From Dehalococcoidia bacterium UBA2158 (GTDB lineage: Bacteria > Chloroflexota > Dehalococcoidia > Lucifugimonadales > UBA3495), in NCBI GenBank assembly GCA_002328185.1, contig DCWQ01000061.1, positions 86,560 to 150,559 of the forward strand: a DNA stretch of 64,000 nucleotides, given 5' to 3'. Numbering within the stretch: position 1 is the first letter of the stretch; each line of letters opens with the position of its first letter. The position numbers and the translations under genes are program-made. Below are positions 1-9,220 of the stretch, piece after piece. The notes below the pieces were generated by a model, which saw only the letters and a program-made list of their open reading frames with translations, was not told the DNA's origin and did no database searches.

Positions 1-960
1 CCTCGGAAGCATGTCCTAGATCTGGACGACTTCTCTCAAGAGGAGATCTCCGCCATCCTGGAGTCCGCCCGCAGCATGAAAGAGGTGCTGAGGCGGGACA
101 TCAAGAAAGTGCCGGCTCTACGCGGCAAGGTCGTTGTGACCCTGTTCTACGAGGCCAGCACCCGCACTCGGGTTTCCTTCGAGGAAGCGGGGAAAGTACT
201 GAGTGCCGACGTGATCAATATGTCGGCTTCCGGCAGCAGTACAGAGAAAGGCGAATCACTTTTGAACACCGGCCTGACCATCCAGGCCATGGGCGTGGAC
301 ACCATCGTCATACGCCACCCCCATTCCGGAGCGCCCCACCTGCTGGCCCAGCACCTGGATAAGGTCAGCATCATCAACGCCGGAGACGGCCTACACGCCC
401 ACCCAACCCAGGCCTTGTTGGACCTGTACACCGTCCAGGACAAACTGGGCAGCCTAGAGGGTATGAAGGTGGTCATCGTAGGCGACATGCTCCATAGCCG
501 GGTAGCCCACTCGGACATCTGGGGGTTCGCCAAGATGGGGGCCAAAGTGGTCCTGTCCGGCCCCGCCACCCTGATGCCGACCGACCTGATGCGCACTAGC
601 GGCGACCTCGCCCGGTCGTCCTTCGCCTCCCTGGTCGAGGTCGACACCGACTTGGACCAGGCCATCGAAGGGGCCGACGTGGTCATGGCCTTGCGTCTGC
701 AACAAGAACGGCAGCACGCCGGGTACCTCCCCAGCCTGCGGGAGTACATTCGCCGCTGGCAGGTCAACGAGGACCGCCTGGAGAAAGCCAAGCCAGGAGT
801 CATGGTCATGCACCCTGGCCCCATGAACGAAGGCATCGAGATCAGCAATAGCATCGCCCACGGAGGGAATTCAGTGATCGAAGACCAGGTGACCAACGGA
901 GTCGCCGTGCGTATGGCGCTGCTTTACCGATTGACCATCGGATCCGGCCAGGAAGTCTAG
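1..960 (+). CDS. pyrB: aspartate carbamoyltransferase catalytic chain (5' partial)
   Basis: Catalyses carbamoyl phosphate + aspartate to carbamoyl-aspartate, the committed step of pyrimidine synthesis. The reading frame is open from base 1 and residues before the first internal ATG (base 76) match the family N-terminus (RKHVLDLDDFS), so the gene runs off the left edge and about ten residues are missing. The carbamoyl-phosphate motif STRTR is near visible residue 53, with HPTQALLD in the middle and MHPGPMNEG near the C-terminus. It is first in a same-strand series with pyrC and carA. No regulatory chain (pyrI) is seen. Identification is secure. Confidence 0.97.
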   Translation, partial: PRKHVLDLDDFSQEEISAILESARSMKEVLRRDIKKVPALRGKVVVTLFYEASTRTRVSFEEAGKVLSADVINMSASGSSTEKGESLLNTGLTIQAMGVDTIVIRHPHSGAPHLLAQHLDKVSIINAGDGLHAHPTQALLDLYTVQDKLGSLEGMKVVIVGDMLHSRVAHSDIWGFAKMGAKVVLSGPATLMPTDLMRTSGDLARSSFASLVEVDTDLDQAIEGADVVMALRLQQERQHAGYLPSLREYIRRWQVNEDRLEKAKPGVMVMHPGPMNEGIEISNSIAHGGNSVIEDQVTNGVAVRMALLYRLTIGSGQEV

Positions 961-1008
961 AGTAAGAATCCCAGGGTTCAATCGTAATTCAGCACGCGGG
1001 AGAGGTGT

Positions 1009-2382
1009 GTGGAAACGGAAAACGTAGTGATTCGCCATGCCAGGATAATCGATCCCAGCCGGCAGTTGGACCGGGTAGGCGACATCTTGCTTGGTAATCG
1101 GGAGATCGCCGCCGCCGGTAGGCTTGGGGTTGACCGCATCCCCGACGGCTGCAAGGTCATTGACGGCACCGGCTTGGTGGCCAGCCCTGGGTTCATCGAC
1201 CTGCACTGCCATCTTCGGGAACCGGGCTTCGAGTATAAAGAGACCATCGCCGCCGGCTCCAAGGCCGCGGCCAAGGGCGGGTTTACCACCCTCTGCGCCA
1301 TGCCCAACACCGACCCTCCCATCGACAACGCCGCGGTGGTCGAATTCATCCAGCAGAAAGCCCGCCAGGATTCTTTGGTCCGCATACTGCCGATCGGCTG
1401 TGTCACCAAGGAGCGCAAGGGTCACGAACTGGCGGAGATGGAAGAACTGGCCAGCGCCGGTGTGGTGGCTTTCAGCGATGACGGCGACCCGGTGTACGAC
1501 GCCAATCTGATGCGCCTGGCCCTGATCTACAGCCTGGACCTGGGCTTGCCGATCAGCAACCACTGCCAGGACAAATCGTTGTCTTGCAACGGGGTCATGG
1601 CTGAAGGTCCGGTGGCGACCCACTTGGGCTTGGACGGTATCCCAGCGGCGGCGGAAGAAGCCATGATCGCCAGGGATATCGCCCTGGCCGAGGCGACTGG
1701 CGGAAGGCTCCACGTGGCTCACCTCAGCACCGGCGGCAGCGTGCCTCTGGTCCGCGACGCCAAAGAACGGGGGCTTTCGGTGACCGCCGAGGTCTGTCCC
1801 CACCACCTGACCACCACCGACCAATGGGTACTGGGCCGCAAGGGCGAGCCCGCTGCGGCGGCCGGCGGTCTGGCCTACGACACGAGCACCAAGGTCTACC
1901 CGCCGCTACGCTCCCAGAGGGATGTCGACATTCTTGTATCGGCCCTCGCCGAAGGCGTAATCGACTGTATCGCCACCGACCACGCCCCTCACGATTTGAC
2001 CAGCAAGCAGGTGACCTACCAGGAAGCCGCCTTCGGCATCAGCGTTTTGGAGACCGCGTTGGGGTCGCTACTGCAGTTAGTACATACCAAGAAACTGAGC
2101 ATGGGCGCCATGGTCGACCGACTAACCACCGGGCCGGCCAGGGTATTGGGCGAGAGCTACTCCGACCTGGCGTCGCTGCAGCCCGGTACCGCCGCCGACC
2201 TGGTCCTCTTCGACCCGGAACAGGAATGGACGGTGGACACCTCCAAATTCGAGTCCAAGGGCAAGAACACGCCCCTGGAGGGCACAACTCTAAAAGGCCG
2301 GGTAATGGCTACATTCGCCTCGGGACGCATGGTCTACCAAGCGCCGAAACTCAAGATCGAAGAGTTTAGGGCCAAGGTCTAG
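1009..2382 (+). CDS. pyrC: dihydroorotase, class I
   Basis: Cyclises carbamoyl-aspartate to dihydroorotate. The 457-residue amidohydrolase has the metal-binding HCH (residues 66-68) in GFIDLHCHLREPG, the MPNTDP segment, and the catalytic/metal region ATDHAPHD near residue 325. Length is normal for long class I enzymes, which often accompany PyrB. The GTG start lies 48 bases after pyrB, so co-transcription is likely. No missing key residues were noticed. Confidence 0.96.
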   Translation: METENVVIRHARIIDPSRQLDRVGDILLGNREIAAAGRLGVDRIPDGCKVIDGTGLVASPGFIDLHCHLREPGFEYKETIAAGSKAAAKGGFTTLCAMPNTDPPIDNAAVVEFIQQKARQDSLVRILPIGCVTKERKGHELAEMEELASAGVVAFSDDGDPVYDANLMRLALIYSLDLGLPISNHCQDKSLSCNGVMAEGPVATHLGLDGIPAAAEEAMIARDIALAEATGGRLHVAHLSTGGSVPLVRDAKERGLSVTAEVCPHHLTTTDQWVLGRKGEPAAAAGGLAYDTSTKVYPPLRSQRDVDILVSALAEGVIDCIATDHAPHDLTSKQVTYQEAAFGISVLETALGSLLQLVHTKKLSMGAMVDRLTTGPARVLGESYSDLASLQPGTAADLVLFDPEQEWTVDTSKFESKGKNTPLEGTTLKGRVMATFASGRMVYQAPKLKIEEFRAKV

Positions 2383-2413
2383 GCGTTAGAAAATAGCTAA
2401 CGAAATCTAACAA

Positions 2414-3520
2414 ATGGAAGGGTGCGATAGATTGCAAGGGCCAGCCTATCTGGTTTTAAAAGACGGCTCCGTACACCAGGGTGTCGGGTTCGGCGCCGAG
2501 GCGGAAGGCCTCGGCGAAGTGGTGTTCAACACCAGCATGACCGGTTATCAGGAGGTCTTGACCGACCCGTCTTACGCCGGGCAACTGGTGACTTTGACCT
2601 ATCCCCTGGTCGGCAACTACGGCATCAATCCCCAGGACCACGAGTCCTCCCGTATACAGGTGGGCGGGCTGATCGTCCGAGAGAATTGTGACCTGCCCAG
2701 TCACGGGCGCAGCGAACGGACCCTGCACGAGTTCCTGGCCAGCCAGGGCATCCCAGGGATCGCAGAGATCGACACCAGAGCGGTAACACGGCGGCTCCGC
2801 TCCCAAGGCGTGATGCTGGGCATCATCACCAATGGCGGCCCTGATGCGGCGTTAAGGAGGCTGGAGGACTCGCCAGCCTACCATGACCGGGACTACGTTG
2901 CCACAGTCACGACCAGCGAAGAATATGACTGGGATAACGGGGAAGAAGACGCCAAGCACCGGATACTGGTCACCGACTGCGGCCTGAAGTACAGCATCCT
3001 GCAGCAACTGCGCCGGCGGGGCTGTCGGGTGACGGTGGTGCCGGCGGCCACTCCAGCCGAGGAAATGTTGGCCATGAAGCCGTCCGGGATACTATTCTCT
3101 CCCGGACCCGGCGACCCCAAGCTGCTAGACTACGTGGTGGATAACACTCGAAAAGTATTGGGCCGTGTTCCGGTCATGGGGATCTGTCTGGGTCATCAGA
3201 TCATCGCCCGTGCTTTGGGCGCTGAAACCTTCAAGCTGAAATTCGGCCACCGGGGCGGGAACCACCCGGTGAAAGACCTGGCCAGCGGCCGCGTTTACAT
3301 AACATCTCAGAACCATGGTTACGCTGTGAGTCCCAACAAATTACCGTCAGGCTTGGAAGTCTCACATATCAACTTAAATGACCAAACTGTGGAAGGATTT
3401 CGCCATAAATCGCTCCCCCTCTTTACCATACAATATCACTCTGAGGCTTCACCTGGGCCGAGGGACAACGAATATCTCTTCGACCAGTTCATCGAAATAC
3501 TCGAAGATTTTAGCGTTTAA
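2414..3520 (+). CDS. carA: carbamoyl-phosphate synthase small (glutaminase) subunit
   Basis: Hydrolyses glutamine and passes ammonia to CarB for carbamoyl phosphate synthesis. The 368-residue protein has the CPSase small-chain domain (about residues 10-145, with NTSMTGYQEVLTDPSY) and a class I glutamine amidotransferase domain from about residue 190. The nucleophile cysteine is in MGICLGHQ, and the histidine/glutamate pair is in QYHSEASPGP near the C-terminus. ATG is 31 bases after pyrC, consistent with one operon. Confidence 0.97.
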   Translation: MEGCDRLQGPAYLVLKDGSVHQGVGFGAEAEGLGEVVFNTSMTGYQEVLTDPSYAGQLVTLTYPLVGNYGINPQDHESSRIQVGGLIVRENCDLPSHGRSERTLHEFLASQGIPGIAEIDTRAVTRRLRSQGVMLGIITNGGPDAALRRLEDSPAYHDRDYVATVTTSEEYDWDNGEEDAKHRILVTDCGLKYSILQQLRRRGCRVTVVPAATPAEEMLAMKPSGILFSPGPGDPKLLDYVVDNTRKVLGRVPVMGICLGHQIIARALGAETFKLKFGHRGGNHPVKDLASGRVYITSQNHGYAVSPNKLPSGLEVSHINLNDQTVEGFRHKSLPLFTIQYHSEASPGPRDNEYLFDQFIEILEDFSV

Positions 3521-3661
3521 TGTCTCTCTAGTTCAGGCCCGGAAGCCCGAATTGTTTTCGGAGGATGCCATTGACCCAACGGCGATCTGCAAATAGGGCA
3601 ATCTAAAAAGCCCAACTACGATTCCGACCCCAACAGGCGTGTTATTTTTGGAGGATTATTT

Positions 3662-4078
3662 ATGTCTTCATTCGCCATGTTTTTGCTGGAGGGGGGTGTG
3701 GATGTGGCGGTGGCGGTGGATTTTGAGAAAGTTGCCTCTTTACTAGATGAGGAAACGGCCCAATATTCATGTGGTGAGTACGTTTACAAAGTTAGATCAG
3801 GCAAAGGGACTCTAGGGCAACATTGGGACCTGGTGATAGACGCCATGGACCCCAATATGGAAGGACAACCCCTGTTTCCCTTGGGACGTATCGAGATCAA
3901 ACCAGAAGGCGACGGGATGGTGAACCTCAGAGTTCCACCTCGGATCCAACAGACGGTTCATGGAGAGGATGCCGCCGATTGGGACGGCAAACTCTTCGGC
4001 TCGTACGTCTCTCAACTGCTGAATTCGTTGGCTTCTCGGCAACTCATAGAACTGCCAGGAGCGCTGCCTATCGGTTAA
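3662..4078 (+). CDS. conserved-looking hypothetical protein inside the car operon
   Basis: I do not recognise this 138-residue protein. It starts at ATG 3662 behind a strong Shine-Dalgarno (GGAGG at 3651-3655). It is acidic, without a signal peptide, membrane segment or cysteine cluster (one Cys near residue 40), and looks like a small soluble alpha/beta protein. It sits between carA (141 bases upstream) and carB (90 bases downstream) on the same strand, so it is probably co-expressed with pyrimidine genes. A functional link to carbamoyl phosphate synthesis is only inferred from position. Confidence 0.75.
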   Translation: MSSFAMFLLEGGVDVAVAVDFEKVASLLDEETAQYSCGEYVYKVRSGKGTLGQHWDLVIDAMDPNMEGQPLFPLGRIEIKPEGDGMVNLRVPPRIQQTVHGEDAADWDGKLFGSYVSQLLNSLASRQLIELPGALPIG

Positions 4079-4133
4079 TTCCCAGTGATTTCCGCCCATC
4101 CCGGATGGCATATAGCCAAAAGGCATGGCTGGG

Positions 4134-4139
4134 TATAAT
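4134..4139 (+). promoter_or_regulatory. possible -10 element upstream of carB
   Basis: A perfect TATAAT lies 30 bases before the carB ATG, but no convincing -35 hexamer is seen at the right distance. It could give carB its own short-leader transcript. Weak evidence. Confidence 0.25.
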
Positions 4140-4168
4140 ATCGGTAGTAGATTAACTCAGACTTCAAT

Positions 4169-7100
4169 ATGGGGCTGTGGCCGCAGAGCACTGCGGAAAG
4201 GGTGGCTAACATACCCGACAAGCCAAAAAAGGTGCTCGTGATCGGTTCCGGCCCCATTGTTATTGGGCAGGCCGCAGAATTCGATTACGCAGGCACTCAG
4301 GCTTGCAAATCCCTCCGGGAGGAGGGCGTTACAACCGTCCTGGTCAACTCCAATCCAGCGACCATCATGACCGACCAGGGCATCGCAGACCGCGTATATA
4401 TCGAGCCGCTTACCGTAGAGGTTCTGGAAAGGATCATCAAAAGGGAGCGGCCCGATGGCATTCTGCCCACCCTCGGCGGCCAGACCGGCCTCAACCTGGC
4501 CGTGGCCCTGGCCGATGCCGGTATCTTGGAAAAGTACGACGTCGGTCTTTTGGGAACTCCCCTAGAGACCATCCGTCGCTCTGAGGACCGCGATTTCTTC
4601 CGCAGCTTTCTCCACGAGATAGATGAGCCCGAGCCCGAGAACATAAGCGTCAACACCATGGACGAGGCCTGGGCCGCCGCCGAGCGGATGGGCCTGCCTC
4701 TGGTGGTCCGGCCCGCCTACACTCTGGGCGGCAGCGGCGGTGGAATCGCCAACACCGAACAAGAGTTCGAGACCTTCGCCCGCACCGGCCTAGCGGCCAG
4801 CCCCATCTCCCAGGTGCTACTGGAGCGCTCGCTGGTCGGCTGGAAAGAGATCGAGTACGAGGTGATGCGGGACAGCGCCGACAATTGCATCACCATCTGC
4901 AACATGGAAAACATGGACCCCATGGGTGTCCATACCGGAGATAGCATCGTAGTGGCCCCCAGCCAGACCCTCAGCGACCCGGAATACCAGATGCTTCGTA
5001 CGGCCAGCATCAAAATCATCCGCGGGCTGGGCATCGAGGGCGGGTGCAACGTCCAATTTGCCCTGCAACCCCATTCCCGGGTCTCCGAGGCCCTGGGTCA
5101 AGAATGGAAGCCTGAATCGCCCTATTACGTGATCGAGGTCAACCCCAGGGTTAGCCGGAGCTCGGCACTGGCCAGCAAGGCAACCGGCTACCCGATCGCC
5201 AGGGTCGCCGCCAAGATAGCAGTGGGCAAGAAACTGGACGAGATCGAAAACGCGGTCACCAAACAGACCACGGCTGCCTTCGAACCGGCCCTGGATTACT
5301 GTGTGCTGAAGATACCTCGGTGGCCCTTCGATAAATTCCCTCACGGCGACCGGCGCACCACCACCCAGATGAAGGCCACCGGCGAGGTCATGGTCATCGA
5401 GCGGTCCTTCGAGGCTGCCCTGCAGAAGGGCGCCCGCGCGCTGGAACTCAGCGGCCGCACTCTGCTCTGGGAGGACCCGTCCTGGCGGACACCTGGGAAA
5501 CTATCTTTGGAAGATCTACCCTTGGGACCCAACGACGAGCGGCTTTGGGGGCTGATGTCGGCCCTACGGCAGAGCGCCACGGTCGACGAGCTGGTTGAGC
5601 ACACCTACATCGAACCATGGTTCATAAACGCGCTGGAACGCATCGTGAAGATGGAGCGCCGCCTGCTGGGCGAAGAGCTCACCCCCAGCCTGCTCAAGTC
5701 CGCGAAACGCATGGGCTTTTCCGATAGCCAGGTGGGCACTCTGGCCGATATGCTGCCGGAGCAGGTGCGGAACCAGCGCCACGAGTGGGGCCTGAGGCCG
5801 GTGTACAAGACCGTGGACACCTGTGCCGCTGAATTCGAGGCCGTCACTCCGTATTACTACAGCACCTACGACCAAGAGAATGAAGCGACGCCACTGGAAG
5901 GTAAGAGAGCGGTGGTCATCGGCAGCGGTCCCATCCGCATCGGCCAGGGTATCGAATTTGACTACTGCAGCGTCCATGCGTCCTGGGCACTCTCCGAGGC
6001 CGGAGTACGCAGCATCATGATCAACTCCAACCCGGAGACCGTATCCACCGACTTCGACGCCAGCGACCGGCTGTACTTCGAGCCCCTGGACGAGGAATCA
6101 GTGCGGAACATCTTGGAGAACGAAGAGATCGACGACGAGGCTCCGCCCTCGGTGGTCCAGTTCGGCGGCCAAACGGCCATCAACCTCTCGCAATCTCTGT
6201 CCATGGCCGGCCTGCCCATCCTCGGCTCCAGCGCCGAGGCCATCGACATAGCGTCAGACCGGCATAAGTTCGAAGATTTCCTCTCTCGCTTGGGTATCCC
6301 CCAGCCACCGGGCGCAGCCGTGACCTCGGTTGAAGAAGCCCTGCAAGTAGCCCAGAACATCGGGTATCCGGCCGTGGTCCGGCCCAGCTACGTTCTTGGT
6401 GGGCGGGCCATGGAGATCGTGCAGAACGCCACCGAGTTGATCCACTACCTGACCGCGGCGGTGGAGATGTCCCCCAACAAGCCAGTGCTGATCGACCGGT
6501 ACCTAGAGGGCAAAGAGTGCGAGGTCGATGCCGTCTGCGACGGCGAACAGGTGCTGATTCCCGGCATCATGGAGCACATAGAACGAGCCGGCGTCCATAG
6601 CGGCGACTCCATGGCCATCTACCCCGGCCTGAACCTCACTCCCCGCGAAGTTGATACCATCGTTGACTACACTACCCGCATCGGCTTGGCCCTAGGGGTG
6701 AGAGGACTGATGAACGTCCAGTTCGTCATCCACGGGGGCGCCGCCTACCGCAGCCCCAATTCTCCTCAAGACAACACTGAACTCACCACGGTTTACATAA
6801 TCGAGGTCAACCCCAGAGGCAGCCGGACCATCCCCTTCATATCGAAGCTGACAGGGGTGCCGGTGGCGAAGCTGGCCACCAACGTGATGCTGGGAGAGAC
6901 CCTGAAGGACCAGGGATACGCCGGGGGTCTATGGCCGTCGCAAGACCTTGTGGGCGTGAAGGCACCGGTGTTCTCCATGGCCAAGTTGGTGGGAGTGGAC
7001 TGGCATCTTGGCCCTGAGATGAAATCCACCGGCGAGGTCATGGGCGTCGACCGGGACTTCCAGATGGCCCTCACTAAGGCGCTGACGGCGGCCAACCTAG

Positions 7101-7516
7101 ACTTGAAATCGGGCACGGGTGTGCTGCTCAGCATCGCCGACCAGCACAAGGCGGAGGCCGTGTCTCTGGTTCGAGACCTTCACAAGGCGGGATGCCTATT
7201 GTATGCCACCGAGGGGACGGCCTCGATGATCTCGGCCATGGGTCTGCCGGTGAGCATGACCACCAAGAGACTCAGCGAAGGCCACCCCAACGTGGTTGAC
7301 GTGATCGAAGACGGCAGCGTGAGCGCGGTGGTCAACACCATCTCGGGTTCGCCGGAGGTCATGCGGGACGGTTTCTATATCCGCAGGGCTGCGGTGGAGA
7401 AGCACATCCCCTGCTTCACATCTATAGACACCGCCCGGGCCGCGGCCGAGAGCCTGTCCATCGAGCCAGCGGCCTACGACATCGCGACCATCGGCGAATA
7501 CCTAAAGGCCGATTAG
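4169..7516 (+). CDS. carB: carbamoyl-phosphate synthase large subunit
   Basis: Makes carbamoyl phosphate from bicarbonate, ATP and CarA-derived ammonia. The 1115-residue protein shows the duplicated structure: N-half Rossmann start (VLVIGSGPIVIGQAAEFDY, near residue 24) repeated in the second half (VVIGSGPIRIGQGIEFDY, near residue 582), ATP-grasp signatures EVNPRVSRSSAL and EVNPRGSRTIPF, and a C-terminal MGS-like allosteric domain from about residue 985. ATG 4169 has no clear ribosome site; a GTG at 4202 behind GGAAAGG is an alternative that would remove 11 non-conserved residues. Length is slightly above the family norm of about 1070. Confidence 0.97.
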   Translation: MGLWPQSTAERVANIPDKPKKVLVIGSGPIVIGQAAEFDYAGTQACKSLREEGVTTVLVNSNPATIMTDQGIADRVYIEPLTVEVLERIIKRERPDGILPTLGGQTGLNLAVALADAGILEKYDVGLLGTPLETIRRSEDRDFFRSFLHEIDEPEPENISVNTMDEAWAAAERMGLPLVVRPAYTLGGSGGGIANTEQEFETFARTGLAASPISQVLLERSLVGWKEIEYEVMRDSADNCITICNMENMDPMGVHTGDSIVVAPSQTLSDPEYQMLRTASIKIIRGLGIEGGCNVQFALQPHSRVSEALGQEWKPESPYYVIEVNPRVSRSSALASKATGYPIARVAAKIAVGKKLDEIENAVTKQTTAAFEPALDYCVLKIPRWPFDKFPHGDRRTTTQMKATGEVMVIERSFEAALQKGARALELSGRTLLWEDPSWRTPGKLSLEDLPLGPNDERLWGLMSALRQSATVDELVEHTYIEPWFINALERIVKMERRLLGEELTPSLLKSAKRMGFSDSQVGTLADMLPEQVRNQRHEWGLRPVYKTVDTCAAEFEAVTPYYYSTYDQENEATPLEGKRAVVIGSGPIRIGQGIEFDYCSVHASWALSEAGVRSIMINSNPETVSTDFDASDRLYFEPLDEESVRNILENEEIDDEAPPSVVQFGGQTAINLSQSLSMAGLPILGSSAEAIDIASDRHKFEDFLSRLGIPQPPGAAVTSVEEALQVAQNIGYPAVVRPSYVLGGRAMEIVQNATELIHYLTAAVEMSPNKPVLIDRYLEGKECEVDAVCDGEQVLIPGIMEHIERAGVHSGDSMAIYPGLNLTPREVDTIVDYTTRIGLALGVRGLMNVQFVIHGGAAYRSPNSPQDNTELTTVYIIEVNPRGSRTIPFISKLTGVPVAKLATNVMLGETLKDQGYAGGLWPSQDLVGVKAPVFSMAKLVGVDWHLGPEMKSTGEVMGVDRDFQMALTKALTAANLDLKSGTGVLLSIADQHKAEAVSLVRDLHKAGCLLYATEGTASMISAMGLPVSMTTKRLSEGHPNVVDVIEDGSVSAVVNTISGSPEVMRDGFYIRRAAVEKHIPCFTSIDTARAAAESLSIEPAAYDIATIGEYLKAD

Positions 7517-7521
7517 CGGCC

Positions 7522-8475
7522 CTACCAGTCCATCTCCGTTCCAAAACCTTGGGCTTTGGCCGAATCGTAGGCCAGTTTTGCGGCGGCCACGTCGGCCACC
7601 CCGGTCCCCATAATCTTGGCGTATACCACTTGGCCTTCGCTGTCCCGGCCGGTTACTGCTCCTGATACAACGTGCCTGAGTTCATGCACCTTGCTCCACT
7701 GAATGATACCCTTGTCCACCGCGCTGCAGATGTCGCCGGCCTCGATGGCTGCTTGTTCCGTCGAGTCCACGAAAAGCTTGCCGGCCCGTTTGAAGGTGGC
7801 CTCATCCACCTCCCGGGCGCGCCAAGTGGTGGGTCCTGCCCCGATCAGGGTGCTGCCGTCCTTGAGCCAAGCCCCCTCGACAACCGGCTCCATGGTGGCG
7901 GCGATGCAGAGCACTATGTCGCAGTCCCGCACGGCATCTTCGTTGGTGTTTGCAGCGGTGACCTCTACGCCCATGGCGTCGGTCATCCTGCGAGCGAAAT
8001 CCTCCCTCCGCTCCTGGGTGCGGCTGAAGGCTTTGACCTTCTTGATGCCGCGGACCTTTGACACCGCCTCCAATTGAGTTGGTGCCTGTCCTCCGGTGCC
8101 GATGATCGCTACTGTGGCCTCGGCGGGATTGGCCAGATGTTTCACCGCCACGCCCGTGGTCGCGCCGGTGCGCAGTTGGCCCAGCCGATTGGCCTGAGTG
8201 TAAAGGAGTAGTTCGCCGGTGTTGGCGTCGTAGAGGCTGATCTGAAAGGAATACGCGCCCTTGACCACCGTGTAGGTCTTAACGCCCAAGAGCCCTTGCT
8301 GGAAGAGTCCGCCGCCCATGACAGACAGCATCCCGCTCTCGGCGATGATCTTGCGGCGGGTCATGTTATGGGCCTGGCCGTCGCCGTATTGACGCTGCAT
8401 GGATTCTATGGTCTCGAGCATAGCGTCCATGGTTACGCATTGGGCCACATCTTCATCTTTGAGGAACAGGGTCAT
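7522..8475 (-). CDS. ornithine cyclodeaminase / mu-crystallin family protein
   Basis: 317-residue NAD(P)-binding protein of the OCD/mu-crystallin family, which includes ornithine cyclodeaminase, alanine dehydrogenase and imine reductases. Visible are the substrate-side segment with LGVKTYTV, the arginine-containing QLRTGATTGVAVKHLA stretch, and the Rossmann glycine motif IIGTGGQA near residue 125. The exact substrate cannot be read from sequence. It converges tail-to-tail with carB, with five bases between the stops, so it is a separate unit. Confidence 0.85.
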   Translation of the reverse strand: MTLFLKDEDVAQCVTMDAMLETIESMQRQYGDGQAHNMTRRKIIAESGMLSVMGGGLFQQGLLGVKTYTVVKGAYSFQISLYDANTGELLLYTQANRLGQLRTGATTGVAVKHLANPAEATVAIIGTGGQAPTQLEAVSKVRGIKKVKAFSRTQERREDFARRMTDAMGVEVTAANTNEDAVRDCDIVLCIAATMEPVVEGAWLKDGSTLIGAGPTTWRAREVDEATFKRAGKLFVDSTEQAAIEAGDICSAVDKGIIQWSKVHELRHVVSGAVTGRDSEGQVVYAKIMGTGVADVAAAKLAYDSAKAQGFGTEMDW

Positions 8476-8564
8476 GGGTGGGAACCTCCGCGGTTTATTA
8501 GTGGTGGCTAGTATACGACCGGATAGGGGACGTGGCTATACGGGGAGAGGCCTTACCCACAATC

Positions 8565-8655
8565 GTCATTCCGAGGCGTCAGCCGAGGAACCTCGTTGCC
8601 AGGAATGCCACCAAGGCCGGGAGCAACGAGACCCCTCGCTTCGCTCGGGGTGACA
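8565..8655. repeat. dispersed inverted-end repeat, family A
   Basis: Roughly 90-base element beginning GTCATTCCGAGGCGTC and ending CTCGGGGTGACAG, so its ends are imperfect inverted repeats. Related copies occur at 11361, 20649, 27868, 36652 and 55367, with a partial one near 29700. It lies between the OCD gene and the ferredoxin gene. It looks like a REP/MITE-like extragenic palindrome. Confidence 0.75.
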
Positions 8656-8766
8656 GCGGAATGGTTGGGGTCCAATCACGGCGAAGGAGTCCGGATGACT
8701 TACGGGGTAAGGCGGGGAGAAGGGACAAGGGTAGGCGAAAGCCGGAGCCAAGAAACGAGGAAGAGG

Positions 8767-9006
8767 CTACTTGAAGAAGTTCCGGTTCCTGGCGATGTAG
8801 GTGCGCCACTCTGACGGTATGTTGAACTCGTCGAAGATAGCGTTCACCGGACACACCGATACGCAGTAGGAGCAATCGATGCAGGTAGCTGGGTCTATGT
8901 AATACATCTCTTCACTTTCGGTGGTCGAGATGCAGTCGACGGGGCAGACCTCCACGCAAGAGGCGTCTTTAATCCCGACGCAGGGCTCGGTTATAACGTA
9001 GGACAT
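8767..9006 (-). CDS. 7Fe ferredoxin (3Fe-4S/4Fe-4S)
   Basis: 79-residue low-potential electron carrier. The first cluster ligands follow C-x7-C-x3-CP (Cys 9, 17, 21), typical of a 3Fe-4S site, and the second follows CxxCxxCxxxCP (Cys 43-53). Length and the short C-terminal tail fit seven-iron bacterial ferredoxins. It is divergently transcribed from the LysR gene. Its redox partner is unknown; the many oxygenases in the window are candidates only by inference. Confidence 0.93.
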   Translation of the reverse strand: MSYVITEPCVGIKDASCVEVCPVDCISTTESEEMYYIDPATCIDCSYCVSVCPVNAIFDEFNIPSEWRTYIARNRNFFK

Positions 9007-9158
9007 ACCATTCTCTAGCCAGAATATACGAGGGTTTTATGCTCATTTCCAGACTGAATCATAACCCAGAATAGACCAGCGGTCAGTAACATCATCAGAC
9101 GCGGTAATACCCGAATACAGACCGATGGGCAGAGCCATTTTCAAATCGTCGCCTTATT

Positions 9159-9187
9159 TTGTCAAGGGATAGTATATGATATATTAT
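9159..9187 (+). promoter_or_regulatory. sigma70-like promoter of the LysR gene
   Basis: TTGTCA (9159-9164), a 17-base spacer and TATTAT (9182-9187) sit 34 bases before the preferred LysR start. The AT-rich stretch around it is a natural place for autoregulation from the divergent ferredoxin/LysR intergenic region. Confidence 0.55.
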
Positions 9188-9220
9188 ATTGAACGATCGG
9201 TGGTGCTCAAAGGGGGATCA

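Noticed and set aside
147..896. Long minus-strand ORFs opposite pyrB and many other genes
   Set aside because: They lie opposite or out of frame with genes of known family, have arginine/serine-rich shadow composition and no ribosome sites.
871..1824. 317-codon minus-strand ORF over pyrC
   Set aside because: Shadow of the dihydroorotase gene; histidine/glycine-rich reverse translation.
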